Source: Muribaculum sp.
GTDB lineage: Bacteria; Bacteroidota; Bacteroidia; Bacteroidales; Muribaculaceae
Assembly (NCBI GenBank): GCA_023664085.1
Contig: JAMPGE010000015.1
Span: 1 to 42,220 of the forward strand
Length of the DNA stretch: 42,220 nucleotides
Direction of reading: 5' to 3'
Part shown: positions 1-8,777 of the stretch, piece after piece
How the letters are laid out: each line of letters begins with the position of its first letter
Numbering within the stretch: position 1 is the stretch's first letter
Program-made: the position numbers and the translations under genes
The notes under the pieces: model-generated
The model's database searches: none
Told to the model about the DNA's origin: nothing
The model's input: the letters and a program-made list of their open reading frames with translations, nothing else

Positions 1-206
1 CTGATAAGATGATGAAAATTCACCCGAAAGATTGCCAAAGATTAATGACAAGAAAGAATTTAAAACTGATTTTAACTTTCGTAAATAAGTTTAGACAACT
101 TCATTGGCAAACTTTTCTATGAAGTGATTTAAACACGTACGAAAATTTTACCATGATATTTTCAATCGTCACTAAATAAGAGTCCATCTCATAAAAAGAC
201 CTCTTG
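1..206. other. AT-rich upstream region, no gene seen
   Basis: No convincing coding region is seen. The stretch is AT-rich and leads into the aminotransferase gene. At 168-182 it carries a 15-nt sequence matching, with one base missing, the terminal repeat of the 143-bp element found at 9872 and 36038. At 178-197 it carries a block nearly identical to the leader of the rhomboid gene at 23449-23467. No clear TAnnTTTG promoter was found, so transcription may enter from beyond the left edge. Confidence 0.5.
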
Positions 207-1370
207 ATGAACAAAAACATCCCGTTTCTGTCGCTCAGCCGAACCAACGCACCCCTTAGCCGCGAACTGAGGGAAGCCGCACTGCGTGTGATAGACTCCG
301 GATGGTATCTGCACGGGCCACAGACCCGCCAACTGGAGAGTCACCTCGCGGAGCTCACGGGCCGCAACCATGCTATAGGCGTGAGCAACGGACTTGATGC
401 GATCCGCCTTATCTTCAGAGCCCTCATCGAACTCGGGAGGCTATCCGCGGGCGACGGAGTGCTCGTACCCGCCAACACATACATCGCCTCCATTCTTCCC
501 ATCACCGAATTCGGCCTCGTCCCCGTTCTCCTGGAGCCGGATCCGGACACCTTCGGGATAAACTGGGAACAAGCGCTCACACTTTTTGAGACATCGCAAA
601 GCAAGCAAAGCGCCGACAAGGCAGGAGAGGCAACAAAAATCAAAGCGCTCCTCACCGTGCACCTCTACGGCAATCCCTCCTGGGATACCGACATAGCCGC
701 CCGTCTGCAGCGACAGGGCGTAATCATCATTGAAGACAACGCCCAGGCAATAGGGGCCTCCATATCAGGCATACCCACCGGAGGACTTGGCGACGCCGCC
801 GCCTTCAGCTTCTATCCCACAAAAAACGTAGGCGCACTTGGTGACGCAGGAGCGGTGACCACGGACGATACCGCCCTTGAAAAGACAATCCGGGCACTCG
901 CCAACTACGGTTCGGACCGCCGTTACCACAATATCTACCGGGGCTATAACTGCCGTATCGATGAAATGCAGGCGGCCTTCCTCAATGTAAAGCTCACGCA
1001 TCTCAACGAAATCACTCGAAGCCGGCAAGAAGCCGCAAACGCATACCTCGACAAGATCGCCAATCCGGCGGTGGCATTGCCGGCCATACTGCCCCGCGCC
1101 GTACAGGTATGGCATCAATTTCCGATACGTACTCCCTATAGAGACGCATTGCGTACGTATCTAAGCGAAAACGGCATAGCCACCGACATACATTATGCAG
1201 TGCCCCCTCACCGTCAGCCCTGTTACGAGAATACATTCAGCGGCCGCTACCCCCTCACCGAACAAATGGCCGACACTCTTATCAGCCTCCCCATTTCAGA
1301 CATCACCCCGGCCCAAGCCGAATACATAGCCGGAGTTATAAATTCCTTCAGACCTACCCTAAAGAAATGA
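207..1370 (+). CDS. DegT/DnrJ/EryC1/StrS family PLP-dependent sugar aminotransferase
   Basis: This is a fold-type I PLP enzyme expected to transfer an amino group to a keto-sugar nucleotide for surface polysaccharide synthesis. At 387 residues it has normal family length. The internal-aldimine lysine is expected at about residue 206, in the motif SFYPTKNVGALGD. An upstream GVSNGLDA segment and a VPANTYIAS segment fit cofactor and substrate binding. The sequence pattern resembles the FdtB/QdtB 3-aminotransferase subgroup, but the exact sugar cannot be assigned. An in-frame TTG lies one codon upstream; ATG at 207 is the better start. The stop overlaps the mltG start in ATGA, so the two are probably translationally coupled. 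No other nucleotide-sugar gene is in the window, so its pathway partners must lie elsewhere. Confidence 0.9.
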   Translation: MNKNIPFLSLSRTNAPLSRELREAALRVIDSGWYLHGPQTRQLESHLAELTGRNHAIGVSNGLDAIRLIFRALIELGRLSAGDGVLVPANTYIASILPITEFGLVPVLLEPDPDTFGINWEQALTLFETSQSKQSADKAGEATKIKALLTVHLYGNPSWDTDIAARLQRQGVIIIEDNAQAIGASISGIPTGGLGDAAAFSFYPTKNVGALGDAGAVTTDDTALEKTIRALANYGSDRRYHNIYRGYNCRIDEMQAAFLNVKLTHLNEITRSRQEAANAYLDKIANPAVALPAILPRAVQVWHQFPIRTPYRDALRTYLSENGIATDIHYAVPPHRQPCYENTFSGRYPLTEQMADTLISLPISDITPAQAEYIAGVINSFRPTLKK

Positions 1371-2455
1371 GTCAGACCGAAAAAAACACAAACAAGTCTC
1401 ACGCAAAGAATAAAAAGCAACCTCACCGCAAGCATCAGGGAGGGAAACGCCCGGCGCGGATTCTCCTCTGGCTATCGGTTGCGATAATAATACTCGCCGG
1501 AGCCGCACTCACCCCGATGGTGTTTTATAGATCGGACCGGGACGTAACGTTCTACATACCCAAGGACGCCACAATAGAAAACGTACGGGACACCCTGCGC
1601 AAATACTTCAGTCCGACATATTCAGACAACGTGATGCGCCTGCTCAAAGTGCGCAACGTAGATTTCTCAAAGCGCCACGGCGCCTACTTCATTCCCAAAG
1701 GCACAAGTCCGTTTACGGCCATGCGCACCATTGCCAGAAGGGCTCAGACTCCTCAAAGAATCGTCATAAACCATTTTCGCGACTTCAACACCCTGGCGGC
1801 CGCCATATCCCGGAAACTTGACTTCTCCGCGGAAGACTTCATTGAAGCCGCCACCGACTCCGCCACTCTCTCCCAATACGGACTCACACCCGATCAAGTG
1901 CTCTCCCTCTTCCTTGAAGACACCTACGAAGTGTATTGGAGCAACACTCCTCAGGAAGTGATAGCCAAAATAGGCAACAACTATAAAAACTTCTGGACGC
2001 CACAAAACGTAAAGGACACCCGCGACATGGGGCTCACGCCGGCCCAACTGATGATCGTGGCCTCCATCACCGATGAAGAAACCAATAAGACCGACGAAAA
2101 AGGGCGAATCGGAATGCTCTACATCAACCGGCTCAACACCGGCATGCGCCTTCAGGCCGACCCCACGGTAAGATTCGCCATGGGCAATTTCTCGATACAA
2201 CGCGTCACTAAGGAACATCTCACCGTAGACAGTCCCTACAACACCTACCGTATAGACGGTCTGCCGCCGGGACCGATACGCACCACCAGCACCGTCACCC
2301 TGCAGAAAATCATCAACAATCCCCCCACCGACGATCTGTATATGTGCGCCCGCGAAGACTTCTCCGGCTACCACAACTTTGCCGGCACCTACGAAGAGCA
2401 TATGAAGAACGCTCTGAGATATCAGCACGAACTTGACCGTAGGGGTATTAAATAA
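1367..2455 (+). CDS. mltG: Endolytic murein transglycosylase MltG (YceG-like)
   Basis: MltG is an inner-membrane lytic transglycosylase that cleaves nascent glycan strands and is thought to set their length. The 362-residue protein has a short basic cytoplasmic N-terminus, one membrane segment at about residues 31-53, then a periplasmic YceG domain. The catalytic region is visible as an ASITDEET motif, with the expected glutamate at about 237-238, followed by INRLNTGMRLQADPTVRFA and a YNTYRIDGLPPGPI segment near the C-terminus, all family hallmarks. It overlaps the upstream aminotransferase by 4 bp, and the DUF4421 gene follows after 42 bp, suggesting one transcript. Identification is secure from motif order and length. 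Confidence 0.95.
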   Translation: MSQTEKNTNKSHAKNKKQPHRKHQGGKRPARILLWLSVAIIILAGAALTPMVFYRSDRDVTFYIPKDATIENVRDTLRKYFSPTYSDNVMRLLKVRNVDFSKRHGAYFIPKGTSPFTAMRTIARRAQTPQRIVINHFRDFNTLAAAISRKLDFSAEDFIEAATDSATLSQYGLTPDQVLSLFLEDTYEVYWSNTPQEVIAKIGNNYKNFWTPQNVKDTRDMGLTPAQLMIVASITDEETNKTDEKGRIGMLYINRLNTGMRLQADPTVRFAMGNFSIQRVTKEHLTVDSPYNTYRIDGLPPGPIRTTSTVTLQKIINNPPTDDLYMCAREDFSGYHNFAGTYEEHMKNALRYQHELDRRGIK

Positions 2456-2497
2456 CCAATCCGCAGATCTGACCACGTAGACATATCATTTGAAGCA

Positions 2498-3712
2498 ATG
2501 ACAGGTATACAAAGGTTTGCCGCACTTGCAGTCATGACGTTTATCACCGTCGTGGCATCCTTTGCATCCCTACCCGACACCTCCCTGCACAAGCCCCTGC
2601 CCGTCTCCCCCGCTACTCTTGCAGAATCGACCGCAGCCTCAGAGCCGATGATTTCCGACACCGTCCGAAGTTTGAATGGCTTGCACGACACGCGCTGGAA
2701 CGAAGACCATTGGTGGACCAACGTATTGCGACGGGAACACAAGCTGGCGATGAACGACACCACGATCCATTACCCCAAATTCATAGGATTCTGCGTGGAC
2801 GTATACAACTGGGGCGACCGCTTCTTCAACTCGGTGGATCCGCGCTACGTGCAAAGCACCGGCAAGCGCTGGAAAATAAGAATCACCAGCGACAACTGGC
2901 TTGACTCCTACGCCATGTCATTCCCAGCAAAGATGTCGATGCGCATGATGAACAACGTATACTCCAACTTCGGAGCATACCTCCACTACATGGCCGTTAG
3001 CGTGGGCTACTCCATCAACCTCAACCACGTGCTCTTCGGCAAACCTATGGACCGCAAAAAACTTGAATTCGGCTTCAGCTGCGCACGCTTCAACGCTGAA
3101 TTTTCATATACCAAGAGCGACGGCGGCAACTACATGCGAAAATTCGGCGACTATAACAACGGACGTCTATTTAAAAGCTACTTTCCCGGGCTAAACATGC
3201 AGGATATGCAGATAGCCGCCTATTATTTCTTCAACAACCGGAAATATTCCGAAGGGGCAGCCTATAGCTTCGGCAAATTCCAGCGCCTGAGCGCCGGATC
3301 GTTCATGGCCGGACTCTCTTACTCCGATCAAGACATCAACATTGACTTCTCCACACTCAACGCTGACCTAAAAAAATATCTCAAACTTGACAGATATTTC
3401 CTTAAATTCCATTATTTCAGCTACTGTCTTCTCTTCGGCTACGGCTATAACTGGGTGTGGAACCCCCATTTTCTTTTCAATATCACCGCTATGCCATCCA
3501 TCGGAGTCACCCACTGCTATGAAGACTCGGCGGAAGGCACAGGCAACCTTCTTGCTCTCAACATAAAGGGCCGCATGAGCATCACCTATAACTTAGGCGA
3601 CTTCTTCGCCGGGCTGCAGGCCAAAATGGACGGCCAATGGTATCGATCGGACAAATACTCACTATTCAACAGCATCGAATCCCTCACCCTATCGGCAGGC
3701 TGGAGATTCTGA
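2498..3712 (+). CDS. DUF4421-like envelope protein with signal peptide
   Basis: This 404-residue protein begins with a signal peptide (about residues 1-25, hydrophobic core after MTGIQR). The mature part is rich in aromatic residues and alternating strand-like segments, for instance GFSCARFNAEFSYTKSDGG and the terminal LTLSAGWRF. This fits an outer-membrane beta-barrel ending in Phe. The segment YVQSTGKRWKIRITSDNW resembles DUF4421 proteins of Bacteroidales. The function of that family is not known to me. It follows mltG by 42 bp and probably shares its transcript, placing it in a cell-envelope context. The family name comes from memory of the pattern and is less certain than the barrel prediction. 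Confidence 0.7.
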   Translation: MTGIQRFAALAVMTFITVVASFASLPDTSLHKPLPVSPATLAESTAASEPMISDTVRSLNGLHDTRWNEDHWWTNVLRREHKLAMNDTTIHYPKFIGFCVDVYNWGDRFFNSVDPRYVQSTGKRWKIRITSDNWLDSYAMSFPAKMSMRMMNNVYSNFGAYLHYMAVSVGYSINLNHVLFGKPMDRKKLEFGFSCARFNAEFSYTKSDGGNYMRKFGDYNNGRLFKSYFPGLNMQDMQIAAYYFFNNRKYSEGAAYSFGKFQRLSAGSFMAGLSYSDQDINIDFSTLNADLKKYLKLDRYFLKFHYFSYCLLFGYGYNWVWNPHFLFNITAMPSIGVTHCYEDSAEGTGNLLALNIKGRMSITYNLGDFFAGLQAKMDGQWYRSDKYSLFNSIESLTLSAGWRF

Positions 3713-3991
3713 CAAAAGACATATAAGTATCCATAGAGCCCGTCTCTAAAAAAATTCAGGCTTATTCAGCTATTTTTGCTACCTTTTTAGGCATTGGTAC
3801 AACATTTTCTCTAAATATTTACTTTTTTCTTGTATTTTTCAATTAATGTTGCTATCTTTGGCGCGTGGGATTCATATGCGCCATTACACTACACATGAAA
3901 GCATATCACCCCGAAATTCTGAATATACAACCGCAATTTATTTTTACAATTAACTTCCAATAACAACCTTTTAACCAAACAAGCCATCTGT
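3713..3991. other. Intergenic region with promoter, no gene seen
   Basis: This AT-rich gap holds the promoter for the 701-residue secreted protein. At 3735-3754 there is an AGAGCCCGTCTCTAAAAAAA block resembling the leader blocks at 178-197 and 23449-23467. No small open reading frame or structured RNA was recognised. Confidence 0.5.
3830..3860 (+). promoter_or_regulatory. Bacteroides-type promoter for the 701-residue secreted protein
   Basis: A perfect -7 box TATCTTTG lies at 3853-3860, with TTG at 3830-3832 as a -33 element and a 20-bp spacer. The predicted start of transcription leaves a leader of about 125 nt before the ATG at 3992. Confidence 0.7.
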
Positions 3992-6097
3992 ATGAAAAAA
4001 GCTTTCTACACACTGTTGGCCGCGTTGACACTTTCCGCTCCAGCCGTTCAGGCTGAAGTATGGGAAGGGACCACGACGCCCGTGCCAGCCGATGCAGTTT
4101 ATCTCAATCCCGGCACATCCCCCGGAGTCTATTCCGAACTGGTAGGAACGTATGCCGTAGACCTTTCCGGCCTCTACTATCAGATCTCCTCAACCGCTCG
4201 ATCCAACGGACACATCAGCGGAGACAATCCGATTTTCGTTTATGTTGTAAACGAAAGCAACGAGATCGTATTCACCGGTGACTACAAATTCGCCACGCCG
4301 GCCGGCGGCCGTTCTCTCCTGGACATGGCCGTGACCATCCCTGAAGAAAACAAGATCACTACTCCGGGCACCTACTACATCATTTTCCCAACCGGAAAGA
4401 GCAATACCGAGCCCAATCAGGCCTATATAAATCCCCGTAATTATGAGAACATCTACGATCTCAAGGTAGGTCCCTATATCGTAGCAGAGCCGAAAGCCGC
4501 GGTAGACGCTCAATTCACCGTTACTCCCCAGGGAGAATTCCCCAGCGGCAATCTACCCGGCATGGTGACTTTCACCATGGCGGAAAGTGCGAAGTTCTTC
4601 AACGTGGGCGACCTCGAAGGATGCATAAGCCTGCTTTCTCCCGCCGGCTCCAAGATCACTATGGAACCGGGTGTAAAGAGCGGCAACGTGGTGACATGGG
4701 AATTCCCTAACGACTTCAATAAGGCTGCAGGCCAATACACAATCGAGTTTGATTTCTCCACTTTCTCCGCATTCACAACCGACTACGCTCCGTATAAGTT
4801 CCCCGCCAAAGGAGAATACCACTTCACAATCACCGACGGCAAAACCTTCGTCACTCCTCAGTTCACCACCGTGCCGGCAGAACGTGAAATCACCGATTGG
4901 GATACGGAAGTGGCAAACCCGGCAATGTTGGGAATATCGCTCACTGACTATAAGCTTGCTTCCGCTATACCCCTGGCATCTCTTTCAAATTATCCCCTCA
5001 CAGTGGTGACCCCCTCCAATGAGACATTGTCTCTGGCGCTTCGCAGAGCCTCTTTAAACCAATTCCAGTTCACAGTTCCCACCGGCACTTTCAAAGAAGT
5101 AGGCACCTACAGATGCTTCTTCAAGATCGCCGGTCTGGACGGCGTTTCCGCTACCGATGCCACCGATGAAGTGATTCTTGAAAACATCTCCTTCGATATC
5201 GTGATCAAAGGTATTCCCGATCCCGAAGACGCCATCGTTGAGCTTACTCCCGACGGAAGCTATCTCCCCTACGCAGCTCCCACCGCCGTGGAACTTCTCG
5301 TATCCAACGCCGCTGCAATCACCATCACTCCGGGTAAATCCCTCCTCACCGTGACCCGTCTCGCAACACGTGCCGACAGTGACGTGGTTGCCACCGTGGA
5401 TCCCGTGGTTTCCGGAAATAAAATCACATGGGCACTGCCCACCGACCTTGAGGAAGGCAATTATGAATCCACAGTAACCTTCGACGGCATCACAGCCAAG
5501 ACAGCGGAAGGTGCGGAGATCGTATTCCCCACCGAGCCTCTCGTACAGCAGTTCTCAATCACCACTCCCGATTATCCCGTAGCTGACCTTACCGCTACCG
5601 TGACACCCGCAGCCGGTTTCTACAAAGAATGGACTGCCAACCAGATCAACGTGGACTTCAAAAATTATCGTCTGGAAGGCACCAAAGTGGAACTTCCCGC
5701 ATTCAAGGCACGTCCCGCAGTTCTCACTCTTCCCGACGGCACCACCACCGACCTCAACCTGAAGCAATCCGGTGGATCCAGCGTCAAGAAAGGCTACTAT
5801 GTAGTGCCCGAAGGCACCTTCTCTCAGGAAGGCAAATATACTCTCACAGTGCCTGTAGGTGGCCTCGTGGCTTATCCCCAGTCAGCGTCTGCCGCCACTG
5901 ATGAGAACCGTGTGATCCTCAACAACTACGTGATTGAATACTCCGTAGGCATTGAGTCAGGCATTGAGGCTATCAACGCAGAAGAAGCCAACACCGAATA
6001 CTATGACCTCAATGGCGTAAAACTCGACGGCAAACCCACCGGCGGCATGTACATCAAGGTCGTAAACGGCCAAGGATCAATTGTAATCGTGAAATAA
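3992..6097 (+). CDS. Secreted repeat protein with C-terminal sorting-like tail
   Basis: I do not recognise a named family for the body of this 701-residue protein. It has a clear signal peptide (MKKAFYTLLAALTLSAPAVQA). After an N-terminal domain come about four beta-rich blocks of 115-125 residues, beginning near residues 172, 287, 413 and 529; each opens with a phrase like FTVTPQGEF, FTTVPAE, VELTPDG or TATVTPAAG. This suggests a stack of Ig-like modules. The last 40 residues (YYDLNGVKLDGKPTGGMYI then a lysine-ended strand) resemble the short C-terminal sorting-type domains of Bacteroidota, so export to the cell surface is likely by inference. It has its own promoter and is followed by a strong terminator, so it is monocistronic. 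Confidence 0.75.
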   Translation: MKKAFYTLLAALTLSAPAVQAEVWEGTTTPVPADAVYLNPGTSPGVYSELVGTYAVDLSGLYYQISSTARSNGHISGDNPIFVYVVNESNEIVFTGDYKFATPAGGRSLLDMAVTIPEENKITTPGTYYIIFPTGKSNTEPNQAYINPRNYENIYDLKVGPYIVAEPKAAVDAQFTVTPQGEFPSGNLPGMVTFTMAESAKFFNVGDLEGCISLLSPAGSKITMEPGVKSGNVVTWEFPNDFNKAAGQYTIEFDFSTFSAFTTDYAPYKFPAKGEYHFTITDGKTFVTPQFTTVPAEREITDWDTEVANPAMLGISLTDYKLASAIPLASLSNYPLTVVTPSNETLSLALRRASLNQFQFTVPTGTFKEVGTYRCFFKIAGLDGVSATDATDEVILENISFDIVIKGIPDPEDAIVELTPDGSYLPYAAPTAVELLVSNAAAITITPGKSLLTVTRLATRADSDVVATVDPVVSGNKITWALPTDLEEGNYESTVTFDGITAKTAEGAEIVFPTEPLVQQFSITTPDYPVADLTATVTPAAGFYKEWTANQINVDFKNYRLEGTKVELPAFKARPAVLTLPDGTTTDLNLKQSGGSSVKKGYYVVPEGTFSQEGKYTLTVPVGGLVAYPQSASAATDENRVILNNYVIEYSVGIESGIEAINAEEANTEYYDLNGVKLDGKPTGGMYIKVVNGQGSIVIVK

Positions 6098-6120
6098 TCT
6101 ATTCACATAATCCCAGCTAA

Positions 6121-6158
6121 AAAGGGTATGTCGGCTTCCCGACATACCCTTTTCTTTT
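6121..6158 (+). terminator. Rho-independent terminator after the secreted protein gene
   Basis: A perfect 14-bp stem (6121-6134 with 6139-6152) closes a 4-nt CTTC loop and is followed by TCTTTT. The upstream A run could let it work in reverse as well. Confidence 0.9.
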
Positions 6159-6171
6159 AGCTATAGATCAA

Positions 6172-6208
6172 AAAAAATACTTACCGCCAAAGCAGTAAGT
6201 ATTTTTTA
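6172..6208 (-). terminator. Terminator of pnp, probably bidirectional
   Basis: Arms 6173-6184 and 6195-6206 pair perfectly around a 10-nt loop. Read on the minus strand, the stem ends in a long T run about 25 bp beyond the pnp stop. Together with the hairpin at 6121-6158 it isolates two convergent transcripts. Confidence 0.85.
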
Positions 6209-6231
6209 TGTATGATTATATGCGTACGTAA

Positions 6232-8511
6232 TTAATGGCGCGGACCGCGGTCACCGCCTTCGCGACGTGGACGGTCACCTTCGCGACGTGGACGGTCGCC
6301 GTCACGACGGGGTCCACGCGGACCTCCTTCGCGGCGAGGGCGTCCCTGGGGCTCTACGTATCCTTCGGGCTTCTCGGTGAGAGCACGCATCGACAGGCGG
6401 TACTTGCCGGTCTTCTTATCGATCTCAATGAGTTTCACCCTCACTTTATCGCCTTCCTTCAGACCGCTTTCCTCCATGTTTTCAAGGCGTTTCCAAGAGA
6501 TTTCGGAGATATGAAGCAGGCCGTCGCGTCCGGGCATAAATTCCACGAACGCACCGAAGTCCATGATCGAGCGGACAGTGCCGTCGTAAACCTCGCCTTC
6601 TTCAGGCTGAGCCACGATGGCTTTGATCTTGGCCAGAGCAGCTTCGATACCCTTGGCGTCTTTGGAAGCGATCTCTACGCGGCCAATGCCTGTCTTTTCA
6701 TCCTCATCAATGGAGATGGTGGTGCCGGTCTCCTCCTGAATACCCTGGATAACCTTGCCTTGAGGACCGATAACAGCGCCGATGGTCTCCTTTGGAATCT
6801 CAATGGTGACCAGACGGGGCACGTGGGGCTTGTAGTCTTCGCGGGCCTCGGGAATGGTTTCCTTGATAATGTTGAGGATGTGCAGACGTCCTTCGCGGGC
6901 CTGGTTGAGGGCCTTTTCAAGCACTTCGTAGCTCAAGCCGTCGCACTTTATATCCATCTGGGTGGCGGTGATACCGTTTACGGTACCTGTCACCTTGAAG
7001 TCCATGTCGCCCAAGTGGTCCTCGTCGCCGAGAATATCGGAGAGGATGGCATATTTGGCATTACCCTCGTCGGAGATAAGGCCCATTGCCACGCCGGCCA
7101 CAGGACGCTTCATCTTCACGCCGGCGTCGAGCAGAGCGAGAGTGCCTCCGCACACGGTGGCCATTGAAGAGGAGCCGTTGGATTCGAGGATATCGCTCAC
7201 GATGCGGCAAGTGTAGGGGAAGTCCTCGGGGAACATGCGTTTCAATGCACGGTGAGCCAGATTTCCGTGGCCGATTTCACGACGGCCTACGCCTCGCTGC
7301 GGACGGGCCTCTCCCGTGGAGAAGGGAGGGAAGTTATAATGGAGCAGGAAGCGCTCTTTGCTTTGGTTGAGCACGTCGTCCACGATTTTTTCATCGAGAG
7401 TGGTGCCGAGGGTGGCAGTGACCAGAGCCTGAGTTTCTCCACGTGTGAATATAGCAGCGCCGTGGGGGCCCGGCAGATAGTCTACTTCACACCAGATGGG
7501 GCGAATGTCGGTGGTCTTACGTCCGTCGAGACGAATACCTTCGTCGAGCACACAACGGCGCATGGCTTCCTTTTCTACGTCGTGATAGTAACGCTTCACC
7601 ATTTCCACGCGTTGCTCGGGAGTGTATAGTTCGAGCTGCTCGTCGGTCATCTCGGGCATGCTGTCGATATATTCGTCGAGAACGGCCTTGAAGGAATCGG
7701 CACGCCAATGCTTGTCGGCATTGCCGGCCTTGGCGATCTCGTAGGCCTTGGCATAGCATTTGTCGTGCACGTCGGCGCGGAGTGCATCATCATTGATTTC
7801 GTGGTTGTATTCACGCTTCTGCTCATGTCCGGACTCTTTCATGAGTTCGATCTGAGCCACGCAGTGGCGTTTGATCTCTTCATGAGCCACCTTGAGGGCT
7901 TCGAGGAGTTCGGCTTCGCTCACTTCGTTCATTTCTCCCTCTACCATCATGATATTGTCGTAGGTGGCGCCTACCATGAGTTCGATATCGGAGCGTTCGA
8001 TCTGGTCGAAATTCGGATTGATCACCCACTCTCCGTCCACTCTGGCGATTCTCACTTCGGAGATAGGACCTTCGAAGGGAATGTCGGAGCAGGTAAGGGC
8101 GGCTGAAGCTGCGAGTCCGGCAAGAGCGTCGGGAGCTTCGTTGTCGTCGGCGGAATAGAGGGTAACGTTAACGAAAGTGTCGGCGTGGTAATTGGAGGGG
8201 AAGAGGGGACGGAGCACACGGTCGATCAAACGGGAAGTAAGGATTTCGTAGTCGCTGGCACGTCCTTCTCTTTTAAGGAAACCACCGGGATAACGGCCGA
8301 TGGAGGAGTATTTTTCCTTATATTCTACTGTAAGGGGCATGAAATCCACGCCCTCGCCGGCCTCCTGAGCCGAGCATACTGTGGCAAGCAGCATGGTGTT
8401 GCCCATGCGCAACTCCACTGCGCCATCGGCCTGCTTGGCAAGTTTGCCGGTCTCAAGGGTGATTTCTCTTCCGTCACCCAGGTCGATGGTCTTTTTAAAT
8501 GAATTAATCAT
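6232..8511 (-). CDS. pnp: Polyribonucleotide nucleotidyltransferase (PNPase)
   Basis: PNPase is a trimeric 3'-5' phosphorolytic exoribonuclease central to mRNA decay. The chosen start gives 759 residues beginning [14 protein letters not shown]; an upstream in-frame ATG at 8565 would add 18 poorly conserved residues. Two RNase PH domains (about 1-145 and 315-550) flank an alpha-helical linker. A KH domain follows with a GxxG-type loop, IGPQGKVI, then an S1 domain starting [20 protein letters not shown]. The last 45 or so residues are an Arg/Gly/Pro-rich tail built from REGDRPR-like repeats, whose DNA shows a 21-bp period near 6260-6310. The tail probably adds RNA binding. The gene is alone on its strand, with its own promoter and terminator. 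Confidence 0.97.
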   Translation of the reverse strand: MINSFKKTIDLGDGREITLETGKLAKQADGAVELRMGNTMLLATVCSAQEAGEGVDFMPLTVEYKEKYSSIGRYPGGFLKREGRASDYEILTSRLIDRVLRPLFPSNYHADTFVNVTLYSADDNEAPDALAGLAASAALTCSDIPFEGPISEVRIARVDGEWVINPNFDQIERSDIELMVGATYDNIMMVEGEMNEVSEAELLEALKVAHEEIKRHCVAQIELMKESGHEQKREYNHEINDDALRADVHDKCYAKAYEIAKAGNADKHWRADSFKAVLDEYIDSMPEMTDEQLELYTPEQRVEMVKRYYHDVEKEAMRRCVLDEGIRLDGRKTTDIRPIWCEVDYLPGPHGAAIFTRGETQALVTATLGTTLDEKIVDDVLNQSKERFLLHYNFPPFSTGEARPQRGVGRREIGHGNLAHRALKRMFPEDFPYTCRIVSDILESNGSSSMATVCGGTLALLDAGVKMKRPVAGVAMGLISDEGNAKYAILSDILGDEDHLGDMDFKVTGTVNGITATQMDIKCDGLSYEVLEKALNQAREGRLHILNIIKETIPEAREDYKPHVPRLVTIEIPKETIGAVIGPQGKVIQGIQEETGTTISIDEDEKTGIGRVEIASKDAKGIEAALAKIKAIVAQPEEGEVYDGTVRSIMDFGAFVEFMPGRDGLLHISEISWKRLENMEESGLKEGDKVRVKLIEIDKKTGKYRLSMRALTEKPEGYVEPQGRPRREGGPRGPRRDGDRPRREGDRPRREGGDRGPRH

Positions 8512-8652
8512 AAAAGTCTTTATTGTTTTCTTCGCAATTGCATCACAGACAGTCCTGTCAATCAATCAATTGATTGATTATTTTAAATATTATCCCATAT
8601 AGAGACAATAAACGGAACAGTCCTTTAAACGTTTTCGCTTTAAATTTGAGCG

Positions 8653-8685
8653 CAAAGTTAGGGAAATTTTTCCATATATCAGCAA
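8653..8685 (-). promoter_or_regulatory. Bacteroides-type promoter for pnp
   Basis: On the minus strand a perfect TAACTTTG lies at 8653-8660, with TTG at 8683-8685 about 22 bp upstream. The leader to the chosen ATG at 8511 is about 135 nt. Confidence 0.65.
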
Positions 8686-8765
8686 TTTCCGTACCATATT
8701 TGGCGATTTCCAACGGTTTTGAGGTGCCGAGATGGTCCGGATGGTCCGTTTTTAACTTTTTTTGT

Positions 8766-8773
8766 TAATTTTG
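8766..8773 (+). promoter_or_regulatory. -7 box immediately before the lipoprotein start
   Basis: A perfect TAATTTTG ends only 4 bp before the ATG at 8778. If used, transcription would begin at or within a few bases of the start codon, giving a leaderless or nearly leaderless mRNA. Confidence 0.5.
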
Positions 8774-8777
8774 CATT

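Noticed and set aside
1667..2476. 269-residue minus-strand frame
   Set aside because: Antisense shadow of mltG, caused by codon bias in a GC-rich gene.
6235..7167. 310-residue plus-strand frame
   Set aside because: Antisense shadow of pnp; its low-complexity N-terminus comes from the repeat-encoded PNPase tail.
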